A DNA stretch of 64,000 nt from CALBPI01 sp038524795 (GTDB taxonomy: Bacteria; Pseudomonadota; Gammaproteobacteria; Steroidobacterales; Woeseiaceae): positions 42,547-106,546 of the forward strand of contig JBCBIJ010000011.1 of the NCBI GenBank assembly GCA_038524795.1, read 5' to 3'. The notes beneath the pieces are model-generated. The model was given only the letters and a program-made list of their open reading frames with translations, was not told the DNA's origin and searched no databases. The position numbers and the translations under genes were made by a program. Shown in pieces: positions 52,405 through 61,675 of this stretch; positions within the stretch are counted from its first letter, which is position 1; each line of letters opens with the position of its first letter.

Positions 52405-53730
52405 ATGCAAACTTGTGACCTCATACTGGCCGCGCGCTGGGTCGCGCCGGTCGACGGGCGGCGGCGTCTCATCGAAAATGGCGCCGTTGCGATCGACGGT
52501 GGGCGCATCGCCGCCGTGGATACCCGGGAATCGATTGCGGACCAGTGGGACGCCCGAAAACGCGTAGATCGACCCAACGCACTGCTGACGCCGGGCTTTA
52601 TCAACGCGCACACGCACGCCGCCATGGCGCTGTTCCGTGGCATTGCCGACGACCTCCCACTGGACGCCTGGCTGAACCAGCACATCTGGCCGCTCGAAGC
52701 GCAGCACGTGACGCCGGATTTCGTGCGTGATGGCACCCGGCTGGCCATGGCCGAGATGCTGCGTGGCGGCATCACCTGCTTCAACGACATGTACTTCTTC
52801 CCGGACGTTGTCGCAGAAGCCGTTATCGAAGCGCGTATGCGAGCATCGATCGGGCTCATCGTCATCGACTTCCCGACGGTCTGGGCCGACGACCCGGACG
52901 GCTACCTAAAGAAAGCGGTTGCCGTATACGACAGCCACGCACGTGACCCGCTCGTGAGCTTCCAGTTTGCGCCCCACTCGCCCTATGCCGTTAGTGAGGA
53001 GACGCTGGCTCGCGTCCGCGTGCAGGCTGACCAGCTCGATATCGGCGTCCACACCCACTTGCATGAGACCGCGGCCGAGGTCGCCAATCACGTTGCCGAT
53101 CGTGATGAGCGCCCGTTCTCGCAGCTCGACCGCCAGGGCTTCGTTAACCAGACGCTGCTGGCCGCCCATATGGTCCACATCGACGAGGACGAGATCGCAC
53201 GCGCAGGCGCCTCGGGCATGAGCGTGGTGCACTGTCCCGAGTCAAACCTCAAACTTGCCAGTGGCATCGCCCCCGTGACCGCCCTCGTCGAAGCCGGCGT
53301 CAACGTGGCACTCGGTACTGATGGCGCGGCCAGCAACAACGACCTGAGCCTGCTCGGTGAGATGCGCACCGCAGCGCTGCTGGCGAAAGCCCAGTCGGGC
53401 AGCGCGCGCAGCCTACCGGCCGAGACGGTGCTTGAGATGGCCACGATCAACGGCGCTCGCGCGCTCGGCATCGACGCTGACACGGGGTCGCTCGAGGCTG
53501 GCAAGTGGGCCGACATGACTTGTATCGAGCTTGATCGACCGCACACCACGCCCTGCCCCGATCCCCTGTCGACGCTGGTGTATGCGGCAGGCAACGGTGA
53601 CGTCTCAGACGTCTGGGTGGCCGGGCGGGCGGTGCTCGAACAACGTAAACTAGTGACCATAGACGAGGATGCGGTCCTGGCGCGTGCCCGCGATTGGGCA
53701 ACGCGCTTCGGCACCCAGAACACGGCATGA
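52405..53730 (+). CDS. mtaD: 5-methylthioadenosine/S-adenosylhomocysteine deaminase-like hydrolase
   Basis: A 441-residue amidohydrolase (TRZ/ATZ family). Metal histidines are in INAHTHAAMALFRGIADD and VHTHLHET, and the catalytic region LGTDGAASNNDLSLL is complete. Pseudomonas relatives in the same position beside gyrA, ubiG and a HAD phosphatase deaminate methylthioadenosine. No Shine-Dalgarno precedes the ATG, and a TATACT box ends seven bases before it, so the mRNA may be leaderless. It overlaps ubiG by ATGA. Confidence 0.88.
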   Translation: MQTCDLILAARWVAPVDGRRRLIENGAVAIDGGRIAAVDTRESIADQWDARKRVDRPNALLTPGFINAHTHAAMALFRGIADDLPLDAWLNQHIWPLEAQHVTPDFVRDGTRLAMAEMLRGGITCFNDMYFFPDVVAEAVIEARMRASIGLIVIDFPTVWADDPDGYLKKAVAVYDSHARDPLVSFQFAPHSPYAVSEETLARVRVQADQLDIGVHTHLHETAAEVANHVADRDERPFSQLDRQGFVNQTLLAAHMVHIDEDEIARAGASGMSVVHCPESNLKLASGIAPVTALVEAGVNVALGTDGAASNNDLSLLGEMRTAALLAKAQSGSARSLPAETVLEMATINGARALGIDADTGSLEAGKWADMTCIELDRPHTTPCPDPLSTLVYAAGNGDVSDVWVAGRAVLEQRKLVTIDEDAVLARARDWATRFGTQNTA

Positions 53731-54461
53731 GTGATAGCAACCAGGCCCAGCGCGCGGACAACGTCGACGCGGCCGAAATCGCCCGCTTCGACGCAGCGGC
53801 ATCGCGTTGGTGGGACCCCGACGGCGAATTCGGTGCGCTGCACCGGATCAACCCGCTGCGCGCCGACTATGTGGCCGAACGGGTAACGCTCGACGATGCC
53901 AAGCTGATCGATATCGGCTGCGGCGGCGGCCTCTTCGCCGAAGCCATGGCAGCACGCGGCGCGCGGGTGACCGCGATCGACATGTCGCGCACGGCCATTG
54001 AGGTCGCGAAGCTGCACCTGCACGAAAGCGGGCACGGCATTGATTACCGCGAGTCGACGGCTGAGGCGATTGCTGACGACCAGGCGGGGCAGTTTGACGT
54101 CGTGACCTGCCTCGAGATGCTCGAACACGTGCCCTCGCCCGCCTCTGTTGTCGAGGCCGCGGCGCGCCTCGTGCGACCAGGTGGCGACGTGGTGTTCTCG
54201 ACCATCAACCGCACAGCGAAGGCTTTTGCGCTGGCCATCGTCGGCGCAGAGTACGTATTGAATTGGGTGCCCCGTGGTACTCATGAGTTCTCGAAGTTCA
54301 TCAAGCCGAGCGAACTCGACGGCGCCGCGCGACGCGCAGGCCTCGAGCTCGTTTCGCTGGCCGGGCTCGAGTACGACCCGTTGTCGGACCGGTTCCGGCT
54401 GGGCGCAAGCGTGGACGTGAACTACTTCGCCCACTACCGCCGGCCGGCCAGCGATTCGTGA
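53727..54461 (+). CDS. ubiG: ubiquinone biosynthesis O-methyltransferase
   Basis: SAM-dependent methyltransferase, 244 residues, carrying out both O-methylations of ubiquinone synthesis. It has the family start AEIARFDAAASRWWDPDGEF, SAM motif DIGCGGGLFAEAMA and the C-terminal DVNYFAHYRR. The start MSDSNQAQR at 53727 is supported by the ATGA overlap with mtaD. It is joined to the phosphatase gene by GTGA. Confidence 0.95.
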   Translation: MSDSNQAQRADNVDAAEIARFDAAASRWWDPDGEFGALHRINPLRADYVAERVTLDDAKLIDIGCGGGLFAEAMAARGARVTAIDMSRTAIEVAKLHLHESGHGIDYRESTAEAIADDQAGQFDVVTCLEMLEHVPSPASVVEAAARLVRPGGDVVFSTINRTAKAFALAIVGAEYVLNWVPRGTHEFSKFIKPSELDGAARRAGLELVSLAGLEYDPLSDRFRLGASVDVNYFAHYRRPASDS

Positions 54462-55144
54462 CGCAGGCACGCCCCGCAGTCCTGTTCGATCTCGACGGTA
54501 CGCTCGTCGATACCGCCGAAGATCTGGCCGCAGCCTTGTGGTCGGCCTGCGACCGTTTTGGCCGGGAACGCCCACCGCTGTCCGCGGCTCGAACCGCAAT
54601 CGGTGACGGCGGTCCGGGACTCGTACGGCTCGCATTTGGCGAGAACGCACCGGAACACGTCGATGCGCTGGCGCACCTGCTCGACTACTACGCCAACAAC
54701 ATTGCCGCGCATTCCCGCGTGTACGCGCCGCTTGACCAACTGCTCGACGCACTCGATGCGCGAGAAGTGCCCTGGGGTGTTGTGACCAACAAGCGTGTCG
54801 GACTGGCCCGGTCTCTGCTGAGCGGAATCGGTGTCGTGCCCACACGCGACTGCATCATCGGCGGCGACTCTCTTGAGGTGGCGAAGCCGCATCCGGCGCC
54901 GCTGCTACATGCGGCAGCGATTCTTGAGGTGGCGGCCGAACACTGTTTGTACATCGGTGACCACAGCCGCGACATCGATGCCGGCAAGGCGGCGGGCATG
55001 CGTTGCATCGCCGCAGGCTACGGTTACATCAGCGCCGAAGAGGAACCAGCCCAATGGGGCGCCGAGGCCATCGCCTCGACCCCCGCTGAACTCGCCAGGC
55101 ACATCGAGCAGTTTCTGACGCAGCACTCAGGCGCCGCGGCATGA
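54458..55144 (+). CDS. mupP: HAD phosphatase, MupP-like or phosphoglycolate phosphatase
   Basis: A 228-residue HAD hydrolase with FDLDGTLVDTAEDL, TNKRVGLA, KPHPAPLL and GDHSRDIDAGKAAG. By sequence it is annotatable as phosphoglycolate phosphatase. The neighbourhood mtaD-ubiG-HAD-SDR matches that of Pseudomonas MupP, the MurNAc-6-phosphate phosphatase of peptidoglycan recycling, so MupP is favoured. The start is GTG in a GTGA overlap with ubiG. The choice between the two activities rests on context. Confidence 0.72.
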   Translation: MTQARPAVLFDLDGTLVDTAEDLAAALWSACDRFGRERPPLSAARTAIGDGGPGLVRLAFGENAPEHVDALAHLLDYYANNIAAHSRVYAPLDQLLDALDAREVPWGVVTNKRVGLARSLLSGIGVVPTRDCIIGGDSLEVAKPHPAPLLHAAAILEVAAEHCLYIGDHSRDIDAGKAAGMRCIAAGYGYISAEEEPAQWGAEAIASTPAELARHIEQFLTQHSGAAA

Positions 55145-56466
55145 CGTTTCCAGAGTTGCTGGAGCAGACGGCCATCTGGCCCTGGCTGGGTGTGGCTGCC
55201 TTACTGGGGCTGCTCATCGGGGCGCTCGTTGCCGTACTCATCGCGCGCAGCCGGAGCGAACGCCAGGCGTTGGAGATCGCGCGACTCGAGCAGCAAATTC
55301 GCGACGACACCGCCCTGCAGCGCGAGCGTGAGCAGCTTATGGAGCTCATGTCGACGCGTCTCACGGGCGAGTTTGGCCAGCTGGCGCAAAAAACCATGCG
55401 CGCCAACAGCGAAACCTTCTTGCAGCTCGCCGAGGAGCATCTGGGCTCACGGCAGAAGGAAGCGGACAGCGCGCTCGCCGCCCGCGAACAGGCAGTGGCC
55501 ACGCTCGTGAAGCCCATTTCGGAAGCACTGCGCGACAGCCGTCGCCAGATCGAGGAACTGGAAAAAGCGCGCAGCCAGGCCTACGGCGGCATCACCGAGC
55601 AATTGGCGAACATGCAGGCGACAACGGCGTCCCTGCAGCACGAAACCCGCAACCTGATCACGGCACTGCGCCGCCCCGAGGTGCGTGGTCAGTGGGGTGA
55701 GATCACCCTGCGACGGCTCGTCGAAATGGCCGGCATGGTCGAGCATTGCGACTTCGTTGAGCAGGCCACGGTGCGCGGCGAAGACGGCAGTGCACTGCGC
55801 CCCGACCTCATTGTTCGTATGCCTGACGAGCGCGAGCTCGTCGTTGACGTCAAGACGCCGCTTGATGCTTACCTAAGTGCCATCGAGGCGACGGATGAAC
55901 AAGAGCGCAAACGCTTTCTCAAGCAACATGCGCGCAAGGTTGCTGACCGCATCGCCGAGCTGTCGCGCAAGTCTTACTGGGCCCAATTCACCAAGAGCCC
56001 GGAGTTTGTGATCCTCTTTATCCCTGGCGACCAGTTCCTCACGGCTGCACTCAACGAGCAGCCCACGCTCATCGACGACGCGTTACGCCAGAACATCATC
56101 CTGGCCACGCCAACGAGTTTTGTCGCGCTGCTCAAGGCCGTCGCCTACGGCTGGCGCCAGCTCTCGCTCGCCGAGAACGCAGAACACATTCGCAAACTGG
56201 CCGTCGACCTGCATGACCGACTGGCCGTCTACGCTGAGCACATGGCGCGCGTCGGCAACCAACTCGACGGCAGTGTTCGTGCCTACAACAAGGCCGTCGG
56301 GTCGCTCGAACGTAATGTGCTGCCAGGCGCACGCAAATTCACCGAGCTTGGCGTACAGCCCCGTAAGCAGCTCGACGAGCTTTCAAGCGTGGAGTCCTCA
56401 GCGCGCGACCTCCAGGCGCTCATGCCCGGCGATACCGAGGCGGACTCGAGCGGGGACAGCACATGA
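55141..56466 (+). CDS. rmuC: DNA recombination protein RmuC
   Basis: A 441-residue protein with one N-terminal membrane segment (about 11-34, AALLGLLIGALVAVLIA), a coiled coil (about 40-150), and a nuclease-like domain with RGQWGEITLRRLVEMAGM and VVDVKTPLDAYL, whose acidic residues resemble the PD-(D/E)XK fold. RmuC limits inversions and large rearrangements. ATGA overlaps join it to genes on both sides. Confidence 0.93.
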   Translation: MTFPELLEQTAIWPWLGVAALLGLLIGALVAVLIARSRSERQALEIARLEQQIRDDTALQREREQLMELMSTRLTGEFGQLAQKTMRANSETFLQLAEEHLGSRQKEADSALAAREQAVATLVKPISEALRDSRRQIEELEKARSQAYGGITEQLANMQATTASLQHETRNLITALRRPEVRGQWGEITLRRLVEMAGMVEHCDFVEQATVRGEDGSALRPDLIVRMPDERELVVDVKTPLDAYLSAIEATDEQERKRFLKQHARKVADRIAELSRKSYWAQFTKSPEFVILFIPGDQFLTAALNEQPTLIDDALRQNIILATPTSFVALLKAVAYGWRQLSLAENAEHIRKLAVDLHDRLAVYAEHMARVGNQLDGSVRAYNKAVGSLERNVLPGARKFTELGVQPRKQLDELSSVESSARDLQALMPGDTEADSSGDST

Positions 56467-57152
56467 ACCTGGGCGGCTTTGCCATGACCGACGCCGGGGA
56501 CTGCCTGCGGCTTGCCATGGCGTTTGTCGATGAACCCTACGGCCAGCGTCTCGAAGCGGCTTACCTGCTGCGGGAAGCCGTGGTGGGCGCTGCGACGACC
56601 AGTAGCGAGACCGCCGTCTGCGCCACGCAGCTGCAGTGGTGGCGCGATGAGCTCGACCGGCTTGTCGCGGGGGAACCCAAGCATCCTGTCTCCCAGCAGT
56701 TTGCCGAGCGTATCGGTACTGATGCAGACACGATGCAGTTTGCGAACGAGTGGATCGTTGATACGGAGCGCCTGCTCTTCGGACCCGCGCCCGAGGACAC
56801 GGCCAGCCACCGCATTGCCGGCTACCGCCGCTACGGCGCGAGCCTCATGCTGGCGCTGACGCCCGAAGCGCGCGCGAGCTGCGCCCACGTCGTTCGGGAC
56901 ATTGCCGTTGCACTCTACGCGCTCGACGAACACCGCAATGAGCCTGTGTTCGATTACGAGACGGCAATGACGCTGCACGCCACCATTAACGACAGCGCCG
57001 AACAGCTCACTGATGTCGGCGTCGCCGTCCTTGCCGCAACGTCGGCGAATGCCCTGCGCCGTCGCTACGACGGCCTTAAGCCCGGCGCTGTGCGGCAGTT
57101 ACGCTTTGCCTGGCGAAGTGCACGTAGAACAAGAAAGAACGGAGCTTCCTGA
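56463..57152 (+). CDS. degenerate squalene/phytoene synthase-like protein
   Basis: A 229-residue helical protein of uncertain function. CATQLQWWRDELDRLVAG (about 53-70) followed by HPVSQQFAERIG recalls the second helix of squalene/phytoene synthase-family proteins, including NDUFAF6-type assembly factors. The two DxxxD prenyl-diphosphate motifs are not seen, so synthase activity is doubtful. The start at 56463 gives an ATGA overlap with rmuC; MTDAGDC at 56484 is an alternative. The stop shares a base with the next start (TGATG). Confidence 0.6.
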   Translation: MNLGGFAMTDAGDCLRLAMAFVDEPYGQRLEAAYLLREAVVGAATTSSETAVCATQLQWWRDELDRLVAGEPKHPVSQQFAERIGTDADTMQFANEWIVDTERLLFGPAPEDTASHRIAGYRRYGASLMLALTPEARASCAHVVRDIAVALYALDEHRNEPVFDYETAMTLHATINDSAEQLTDVGVAVLAATSANALRRRYDGLKPGAVRQLRFAWRSARRTRKNGAS

Positions 57153-57907
57153 TGTCACTGGACCCAACAACGCCGCGTGAATTCGAAGCACCTGATGGGG
57201 CACTGGCGGATCGCGTCATCCTGATCACAGGCGCCAGTGACGGCATCGGGCGCGCCCTGGCCATCGAGTGCGCAAACAAGGGCGCGCTCGTGATCGCACA
57301 GGGTCGCCGCCGCAAGAAGCTTCAGGCGCTCGCCGACGACATCGAGGCTGCAGGCGGGATCGAACCCATCCTCGTCCCCATGGATTTTCTCAAGGCGGAG
57401 GGCGGCGTCTACTTGTCGCTGGCCGAGCAAATCGAGCAGGACTTTGGCCGACTTGACGGTCTGGTCCACTGTGCGGGCATGCTGGGCGAGATGACCGAGA
57501 TCGAGGACTACGACGCGGCCGTCTGGCAGCAGGTCATGCACGTTAATGTGACGTCTGGTTTCGCTCTGACTAAGGTGCTGTTGCCGCTGCTCAAGCAGTC
57601 ACAAGGCGCCATTGTGTTCACGAGCAGCAGCGTCGGCCGAAAAGGTCGCGCCTTCTGGGGCGCTTACAGCGTTTCCAAGTTTGCGGTTGAAGGCCTCGCG
57701 CAGACACTTGCGGACGAGCTCGGTAAGGCCGACGTCAGTGTGAATGTCGTTAATCCGGGCGCCACGCACACGAACATGCGCGCACAGGCTTACCCGGCCG
57801 AAGACAAGAACGCGATCGCAACACCCGAAGCCGTGTTGCCGTCTTTCATGTACTTCCTCTGCGAATCGGATCGCAGCATCACGGGCTACAGCGTCAACGC
57901 GCAGTAA
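57152..57907 (+). CDS. SDR oxidoreductase, YciK-like
   Basis: A 251-residue short-chain dehydrogenase with ILITGASDGIGRALAIE, catalytic Ser in FTSSSVGRKG and Tyr-Lys in YSVSKFAVEG, and VVNPGATHTNMRAQAYP. It belongs to the YciK family found next to ubiG/mupP in pseudomonads; the substrate is unknown. Its stop is one base from that of the convergent rluB gene. Confidence 0.88.
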   Translation: MSLDPTTPREFEAPDGALADRVILITGASDGIGRALAIECANKGALVIAQGRRRKKLQALADDIEAAGGIEPILVPMDFLKAEGGVYLSLAEQIEQDFGRLDGLVHCAGMLGEMTEIEDYDAAVWQQVMHVNVTSGFALTKVLLPLLKQSQGAIVFTSSSVGRKGRAFWGAYSVSKFAVEGLAQTLADELGKADVSVNVVNPGATHTNMRAQAYPAEDKNAIATPEAVLPSFMYFLCESDRSITGYSVNAQ

Positions 57908-57908
57908 C

Positions 57909-58694
57909 CTATCGACGCGGACGGCGACGCGGCCCGCGTGGCGTGGCTTCCGGCGGTGGCTCGAGGCCTACGGATTTGTAAAGACCAACGACCTCACGTC
58001 GCTGCAAGTCAGCGTAGCGACCGGGCTTGAGCCTGGGTGGCAACTTCAGGTTGCCGTAGCGAATCCGAATCAGGCGACTGACCTTAAAACCAGCTGCTTC
58101 CCAAAGCCGACGCACCTCGCGGTTTCTGCCCTCTCGCAGTGTGACCTCGTACCAACGGTTCGCACCACCACCGCCCGTCTCCACAAGCGTCTCGAAGGCG
58201 GCACGGCCGTCGTCGAGCTCCAGGCCGTCGAGCATCGACTGCAGCGCTTCGGCATTGGGTTGACCCAGTACGCGCACGGCGTAGCGGCGCTCGATCTCAT
58301 AGGAGGGGTGCATGAGCCGATTGGCCAGGGCACCGTCTGTCGTCATCACGAGTAAGCCCGATGTGGCGATGTCGAGACGACCGACGGAGATCCAGCGCCG
58401 AGGCCCTGGCTTGGGCAGGTTATCGAATACCAGGGCCCTGCCTTCGGGGTCGTTGCGGCTGCACACCTCCCCCTGTGGCTTGTGATAGAGCAAGTGTTTA
58501 TGGCGCGCCTGCTGCGCACCACGAATACTGATGGGCTTGCCGGACAACACCAGCGTTTCATCACCAACGAGCGTAGCGCCGAGTTCCGCCACTTTGCCGT
58601 TGATTGTGAGTTGCCCGTCGGCGATCAGCCGTTCGATCTCACGACGCGAACCGTAACCCGCCGCTGCGAGCACTTTTTGCGCGCGGTCAGCCAT
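57909..58694 (-). CDS. rluB: 23S rRNA pseudouridine synthase RluB
   Basis: A 261-residue RsuA/RluB-type enzyme: N-terminal S4 RNA-binding domain (AQKVLAAAGYGSRREIERLI), catalytic Asp in VGRLDIATSGLLVMT, then NREVRRLWEAAGFKVSRLIR, and a basic tail. RluB makes pseudouridine in helix 89 of 23S rRNA. Its start overlaps the end of scpB by eight bases. Confidence 0.92.
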   Translation of the reverse strand: MADRAQKVLAAAGYGSRREIERLIADGQLTINGKVAELGATLVGDETLVLSGKPISIRGAQQARHKHLLYHKPQGEVCSRNDPEGRALVFDNLPKPGPRRWISVGRLDIATSGLLVMTTDGALANRLMHPSYEIERRYAVRVLGQPNAEALQSMLDGLELDDGRAAFETLVETGGGGANRWYEVTLREGRNREVRRLWEAAGFKVSRLIRIRYGNLKLPPRLKPGRYADLQRREVVGLYKSVGLEPPPEATPRGPRRRPRR

Positions 58695-59430
58695 GCTCCT
58701 GCCGAGCGACTGACGCTGTTTCCGGATCGTCGGCGTCGGCCGTGTCTTCCGCAGGCGCTTCGTCCTCTTCAGCGTCAGCGACAGCCTCTTCCATCGCGCC
58801 CCCGTCGCTGGCTTCAGCAGGTGCGTCAGCGGTCTGGCCGGTACCGTCGTCGACCGTTGGCAGGTCGAGCTGGATACGCAGGCTCTCGATGTCCGTGAGT
58901 TCGGCCAGCGATGGCAGCTCGTCCAGGGACTTCAGGTTGAAGTAGTCGAGGAACGCCTTCGTGGTACCGAACATCGCAGGCTTGCCGGGCACGTCGCGGT
59001 GACCGACGATCCGAATCCACTCACGTTCCATCATGTTGCGGATGATGTTGCTGCTGACCGCAACGCCACGGACGTCTTCGATCTCGCCGCGCGTGATCGG
59101 CTGCCGATAAGCAATGAGCGCGAGTGTCTCGAAGAACGCACGCGAGTATCGAGGCGGCCGTTCTTCAAACAGCGCGACCAGCTCGCGGCCCATTTCAGAT
59201 CTCACTTGGATTCTGAACCCTGAGGCCACCTCGAGCAGCTCGACGCCGCGGCCCTCGTAGTCTTCGGTCAGCGCTTTCAGCGCTTCACGCACTTCGCTCT
59301 TGGGCGTTTCGCTGGCGCCCGGGCGTGCACTTGCCGCGCGTTGCAGCTGGTCTATCGACAAGGGTTCGGGTGAGGCGAGCAGCGCCGCCTCGATAAAGTG
59401 TTTCGTCTCGAACACGTTGGCGTCTGCCAT
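58687..59430 (-). CDS. scpB: segregation and condensation protein B
   Basis: A 247-residue kleisin-associated protein with two winged helices (ALIAYRQPITRGEIEDVRGV; REWIRIVGHRDVPGKPAMFG) and a long acidic tail (about 190-247) rich in Glu, Asp and Ala. It works with ScpA and SMC in chromosome compaction. It overlaps the scpA stop (TGATG). Confidence 0.95.
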   Translation of the reverse strand: MADANVFETKHFIEAALLASPEPLSIDQLQRAASARPGASETPKSEVREALKALTEDYEGRGVELLEVASGFRIQVRSEMGRELVALFEERPPRYSRAFFETLALIAYRQPITRGEIEDVRGVAVSSNIIRNMMEREWIRIVGHRDVPGKPAMFGTTKAFLDYFNLKSLDELPSLAELTDIESLRIQLDLPTVDDGTGQTADAPAEASDGGAMEEAVADAEEDEAPAEDTADADDPETASVARQEHG

Positions 59431-60326
59431 CAGTCTTCTACTTCCAGCTCGATACTGGCGAGCGTTTCGTCGGCGTTCGCGACACTGCGGGCGGCGCGAA
59501 CGTGGATCGGCGCAAAGGCCTGGCTTTGGACCACCTCGATCAACTGCTCCTTGAGCAATTCGAGGATGGCGATAAAGGTTACGGTCACCCCGAGACGGCC
59601 TTCATTCGGGTCGAATAACTCGGAGAAGTCCCGAAACTGGTCACCGGCCGTGCTCGAGAGAATGTCGCTCATACGTTGTCGGACAGACAACGCCTCACGT
59701 TGCACGTGCAGGTTGGAGAACATCTCGGCTCGCGCCATCACCTCTTTAAACGAGATGAGTAGCTCTTGCAGCGTCACGTCGGGCAGCTTGGTGACCTTGC
59801 GCTTGATCTCCACTTCCGCGTGCGCGGTTAGCGTGTCGCGCTCGGCACGGGGCAGCTCGTCGAGATCTTCGGCCGCTTTCTTGAAGCGTTCGTACTCCTG
59901 CAGACGACGCACGAGCTCCGCACGGGGATCGCCCTCGTCTTCATCGTCTGACACCGGACGCGGCAACAGCATGCGCGACTTGATTTCCGCGAGCATTGCA
60001 GCCATGAGCAGGTACTCACCGGCCAACTCGAGCTGCAGGTCGTGCATGAGCTCGATGTACTGCACGTACTGCTCGGTGATATCCGCAATCGGGATATCGA
60101 GTATGTCGAGGTTCTGCCGGCGAATCAGGTAAAGCAGCAGATCGAGGGGGCCCTCGAAGGCCTCCAGGAACACCTTGAGTGCCTGTGGCGGGATGTAGAG
60201 GTCCTGCGGCAGCTCCGTTACAGGCTCACCTTCCACAATGGCGAACGGCATCTCTTGCTGGGCCGCGGGGGCTTGCAGCAGGTCGCCTTCGCTTTGCGAT
60301 TCTGTGGTCGTTGGCTCGGTGGTCAC
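59430..60326 (-). CDS. scpA: segregation and condensation protein A
   Basis: The kleisin subunit, 298 residues. FEGPLDLLLYLIRRQNLDILD (from about 54) is the SMC neck-binding N-terminus, then EYLLMAAMLAEIKSRMLLPR and a C-terminal winged helix with GVTVTFIAILELLKEQLIEV-like sequence. The start is GTG; the first 30 residues are polar and variable. No smc gene is in the window. Confidence 0.95.
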   Translation of the reverse strand: MTTEPTTTESQSEGDLLQAPAAQQEMPFAIVEGEPVTELPQDLYIPPQALKVFLEAFEGPLDLLLYLIRRQNLDILDIPIADITEQYVQYIELMHDLQLELAGEYLLMAAMLAEIKSRMLLPRPVSDDEDEGDPRAELVRRLQEYERFKKAAEDLDELPRAERDTLTAHAEVEIKRKVTKLPDVTLQELLISFKEVMARAEMFSNLHVQREALSVRQRMSDILSSTAGDQFRDFSELFDPNEGRLGVTVTFIAILELLKEQLIEVVQSQAFAPIHVRAARSVANADETLASIELEVED

Positions 60327-60368
60327 GGTGTTGACAGGTCTCAGAGGCTAGCCCGCTATTCTAGCGCA

Positions 60369-60998
60369 TCAGGCGCCCTGCACGATGGCTGAAGCGTCGC
60401 CTTTGCCCTGTCTCAACAGCTTGACATCGTCGCCTGTCAGATCCAGCACGGTTGAGGGCTCGATCCCACCTGCACCGCCGTCAATCACCGCCTCGACCTG
60501 CCCCTTGAGGCGTTCCGCCATCTCCGAGGGGTCCGTGAGCGGCAGGGTCTCCCCCGGCATGAGCAGGGTCGAGCTCATGATGGGCTCGCTCAGGTATTCG
60601 AGCATGGCAAGTGGTATCGGGTGGTCGGGAATCCGGATGCCAATCGTGCGCCGCTTGGGGTTCTGCAGTCGCTTGGGCACCTCGCCCGTGGCACGCAGAA
60701 TGAACGTAAACGGACCCGGGGTGAACGAACGCAACAGCCGATAGGCCCAGTTGTCCACCCGAGCATACGTCGAGATCTCCGAGAGATCACGGCAGACAAG
60801 CGTGAAGTTATGGTCTTTGTCGGTCCGCCGAACGCGGCGGATCCTGTCCATGGCCCGCTTGTCACCGATGTGGCACCCCAGCGCGTAACTGCAATCTGTC
60901 GGATACGCGATGAGCCCGCCCGAGCGGATCATGCTGACCACGCGCGCGATCTGTCGCGCCTGCGGGTTAACCGGGTGGATGTCGATGAGCTCAGCCAT
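60369..60998 (-). CDS. YciO-type Sua5/YrdC family protein
   Basis: A 209-residue protein of the threonylcarbamoyl-AMP synthase superfamily, with GGLIAYPTDCSYALGCHIGDK, the KxR-type core and TPGPFTFILRAT. It is of the YciO branch, whose members are weak or doubtful in tRNA t6A synthesis, so the name TsaC is avoided. It precedes scpA on the same strand, as near rluB in relatives. Confidence 0.9.
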   Translation of the reverse strand: MAELIDIHPVNPQARQIARVVSMIRSGGLIAYPTDCSYALGCHIGDKRAMDRIRRVRRTDKDHNFTLVCRDLSEISTYARVDNWAYRLLRSFTPGPFTFILRATGEVPKRLQNPKRRTIGIRIPDHPIPLAMLEYLSEPIMSSTLLMPGETLPLTDPSEMAERLKGQVEAVIDGGAGGIEPSTVLDLTGDDVKLLRQGKGDASAIVQGA

Positions 60999-61116
60999 GG
61001 CGGGATTGTACTGGTTTCACCTGCTGCCTACGGCACAGTTCAGGTGTCTCTTACCGGCAAATCCCGTGGGTTTCGGATAGTATCCCGGGGCTCAAGTTCA
61101 GACCGAGTCCTGCACG

Positions 61117-61674
61117 ATGCAGATGCTCATCGATTTTCTGCCGCTGCTGCTCGCACTGGTGGCCTACAAGCTGAAAGGGATTTATGCGGCGACCATCGTT
61201 TTGATGGTGGCGCTGCCACTTATTCCGCTTGGACAAAAGCTGCTGGGCAAGAAAGTCTCGCAGGTCCACCTGTGGTCTGCCGCACTGGTCCTAGTCTTCG
61301 GCTCCGCCACCCTGCTGCTGCGCGACCCGCGCTTCATTATGTGGAAGCCGACGGTGCTTTACGTGGCCCTTGCCGTTGCGCTGACCGTATTCGACCGCTA
61401 CTCAGAACGTGGTTTGCTCGAGCGCGCGATGGGCGGAACGATTGCAATGAGCAAGTCCGACTGGCGCACGCTGGGCGGCTTTTGGGTCGGTTTTTTTCTA
61501 TTCCTGGGCGCGCTCAATATCTGGGTCGCTTACAGCTATTCGGAGGCGACCTGGTTCAGCTTCAAGGTCTGGGGACTGACTGGGCTTACGATCGTGTTCA
61601 TCGTCGCACAGGCACTTTGGATCGCACCGCGCGCCGAAGATGTAGAACCCGCCACGGAGACAGAGGAAGACTGA
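61117..61674 (+). CDS. yciB: inner-membrane septation protein YciB
   Basis: A 185-residue protein with five or six membrane helices: LIDFLPLLLALVAYKLKGIY, then segments near 24-42, 53-70, 78-92, 125-142 and 150-168. The family affects envelope integrity and intracellular septation; its biochemical role is not settled. A TAGTAT about 35 bases upstream could be its -10. It is followed by yciI and bolA. Confidence 0.94.
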   Translation: MQMLIDFLPLLLALVAYKLKGIYAATIVLMVALPLIPLGQKLLGKKVSQVHLWSAALVLVFGSATLLLRDPRFIMWKPTVLYVALAVALTVFDRYSERGLLERAMGGTIAMSKSDWRTLGGFWVGFFLFLGALNIWVAYSYSEATWFSFKVWGLTGLTIVFIVAQALWIAPRAEDVEPATETEED

Positions 61675-61675
61675 T

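Noticed and set aside
53088..54845. 585-codon minus-strand frame across mtaD, ubiG and the HAD gene
   Set aside because: Antisense to three conserved, overlapping genes and without recognisable domains; explained by codon bias of the real genes.
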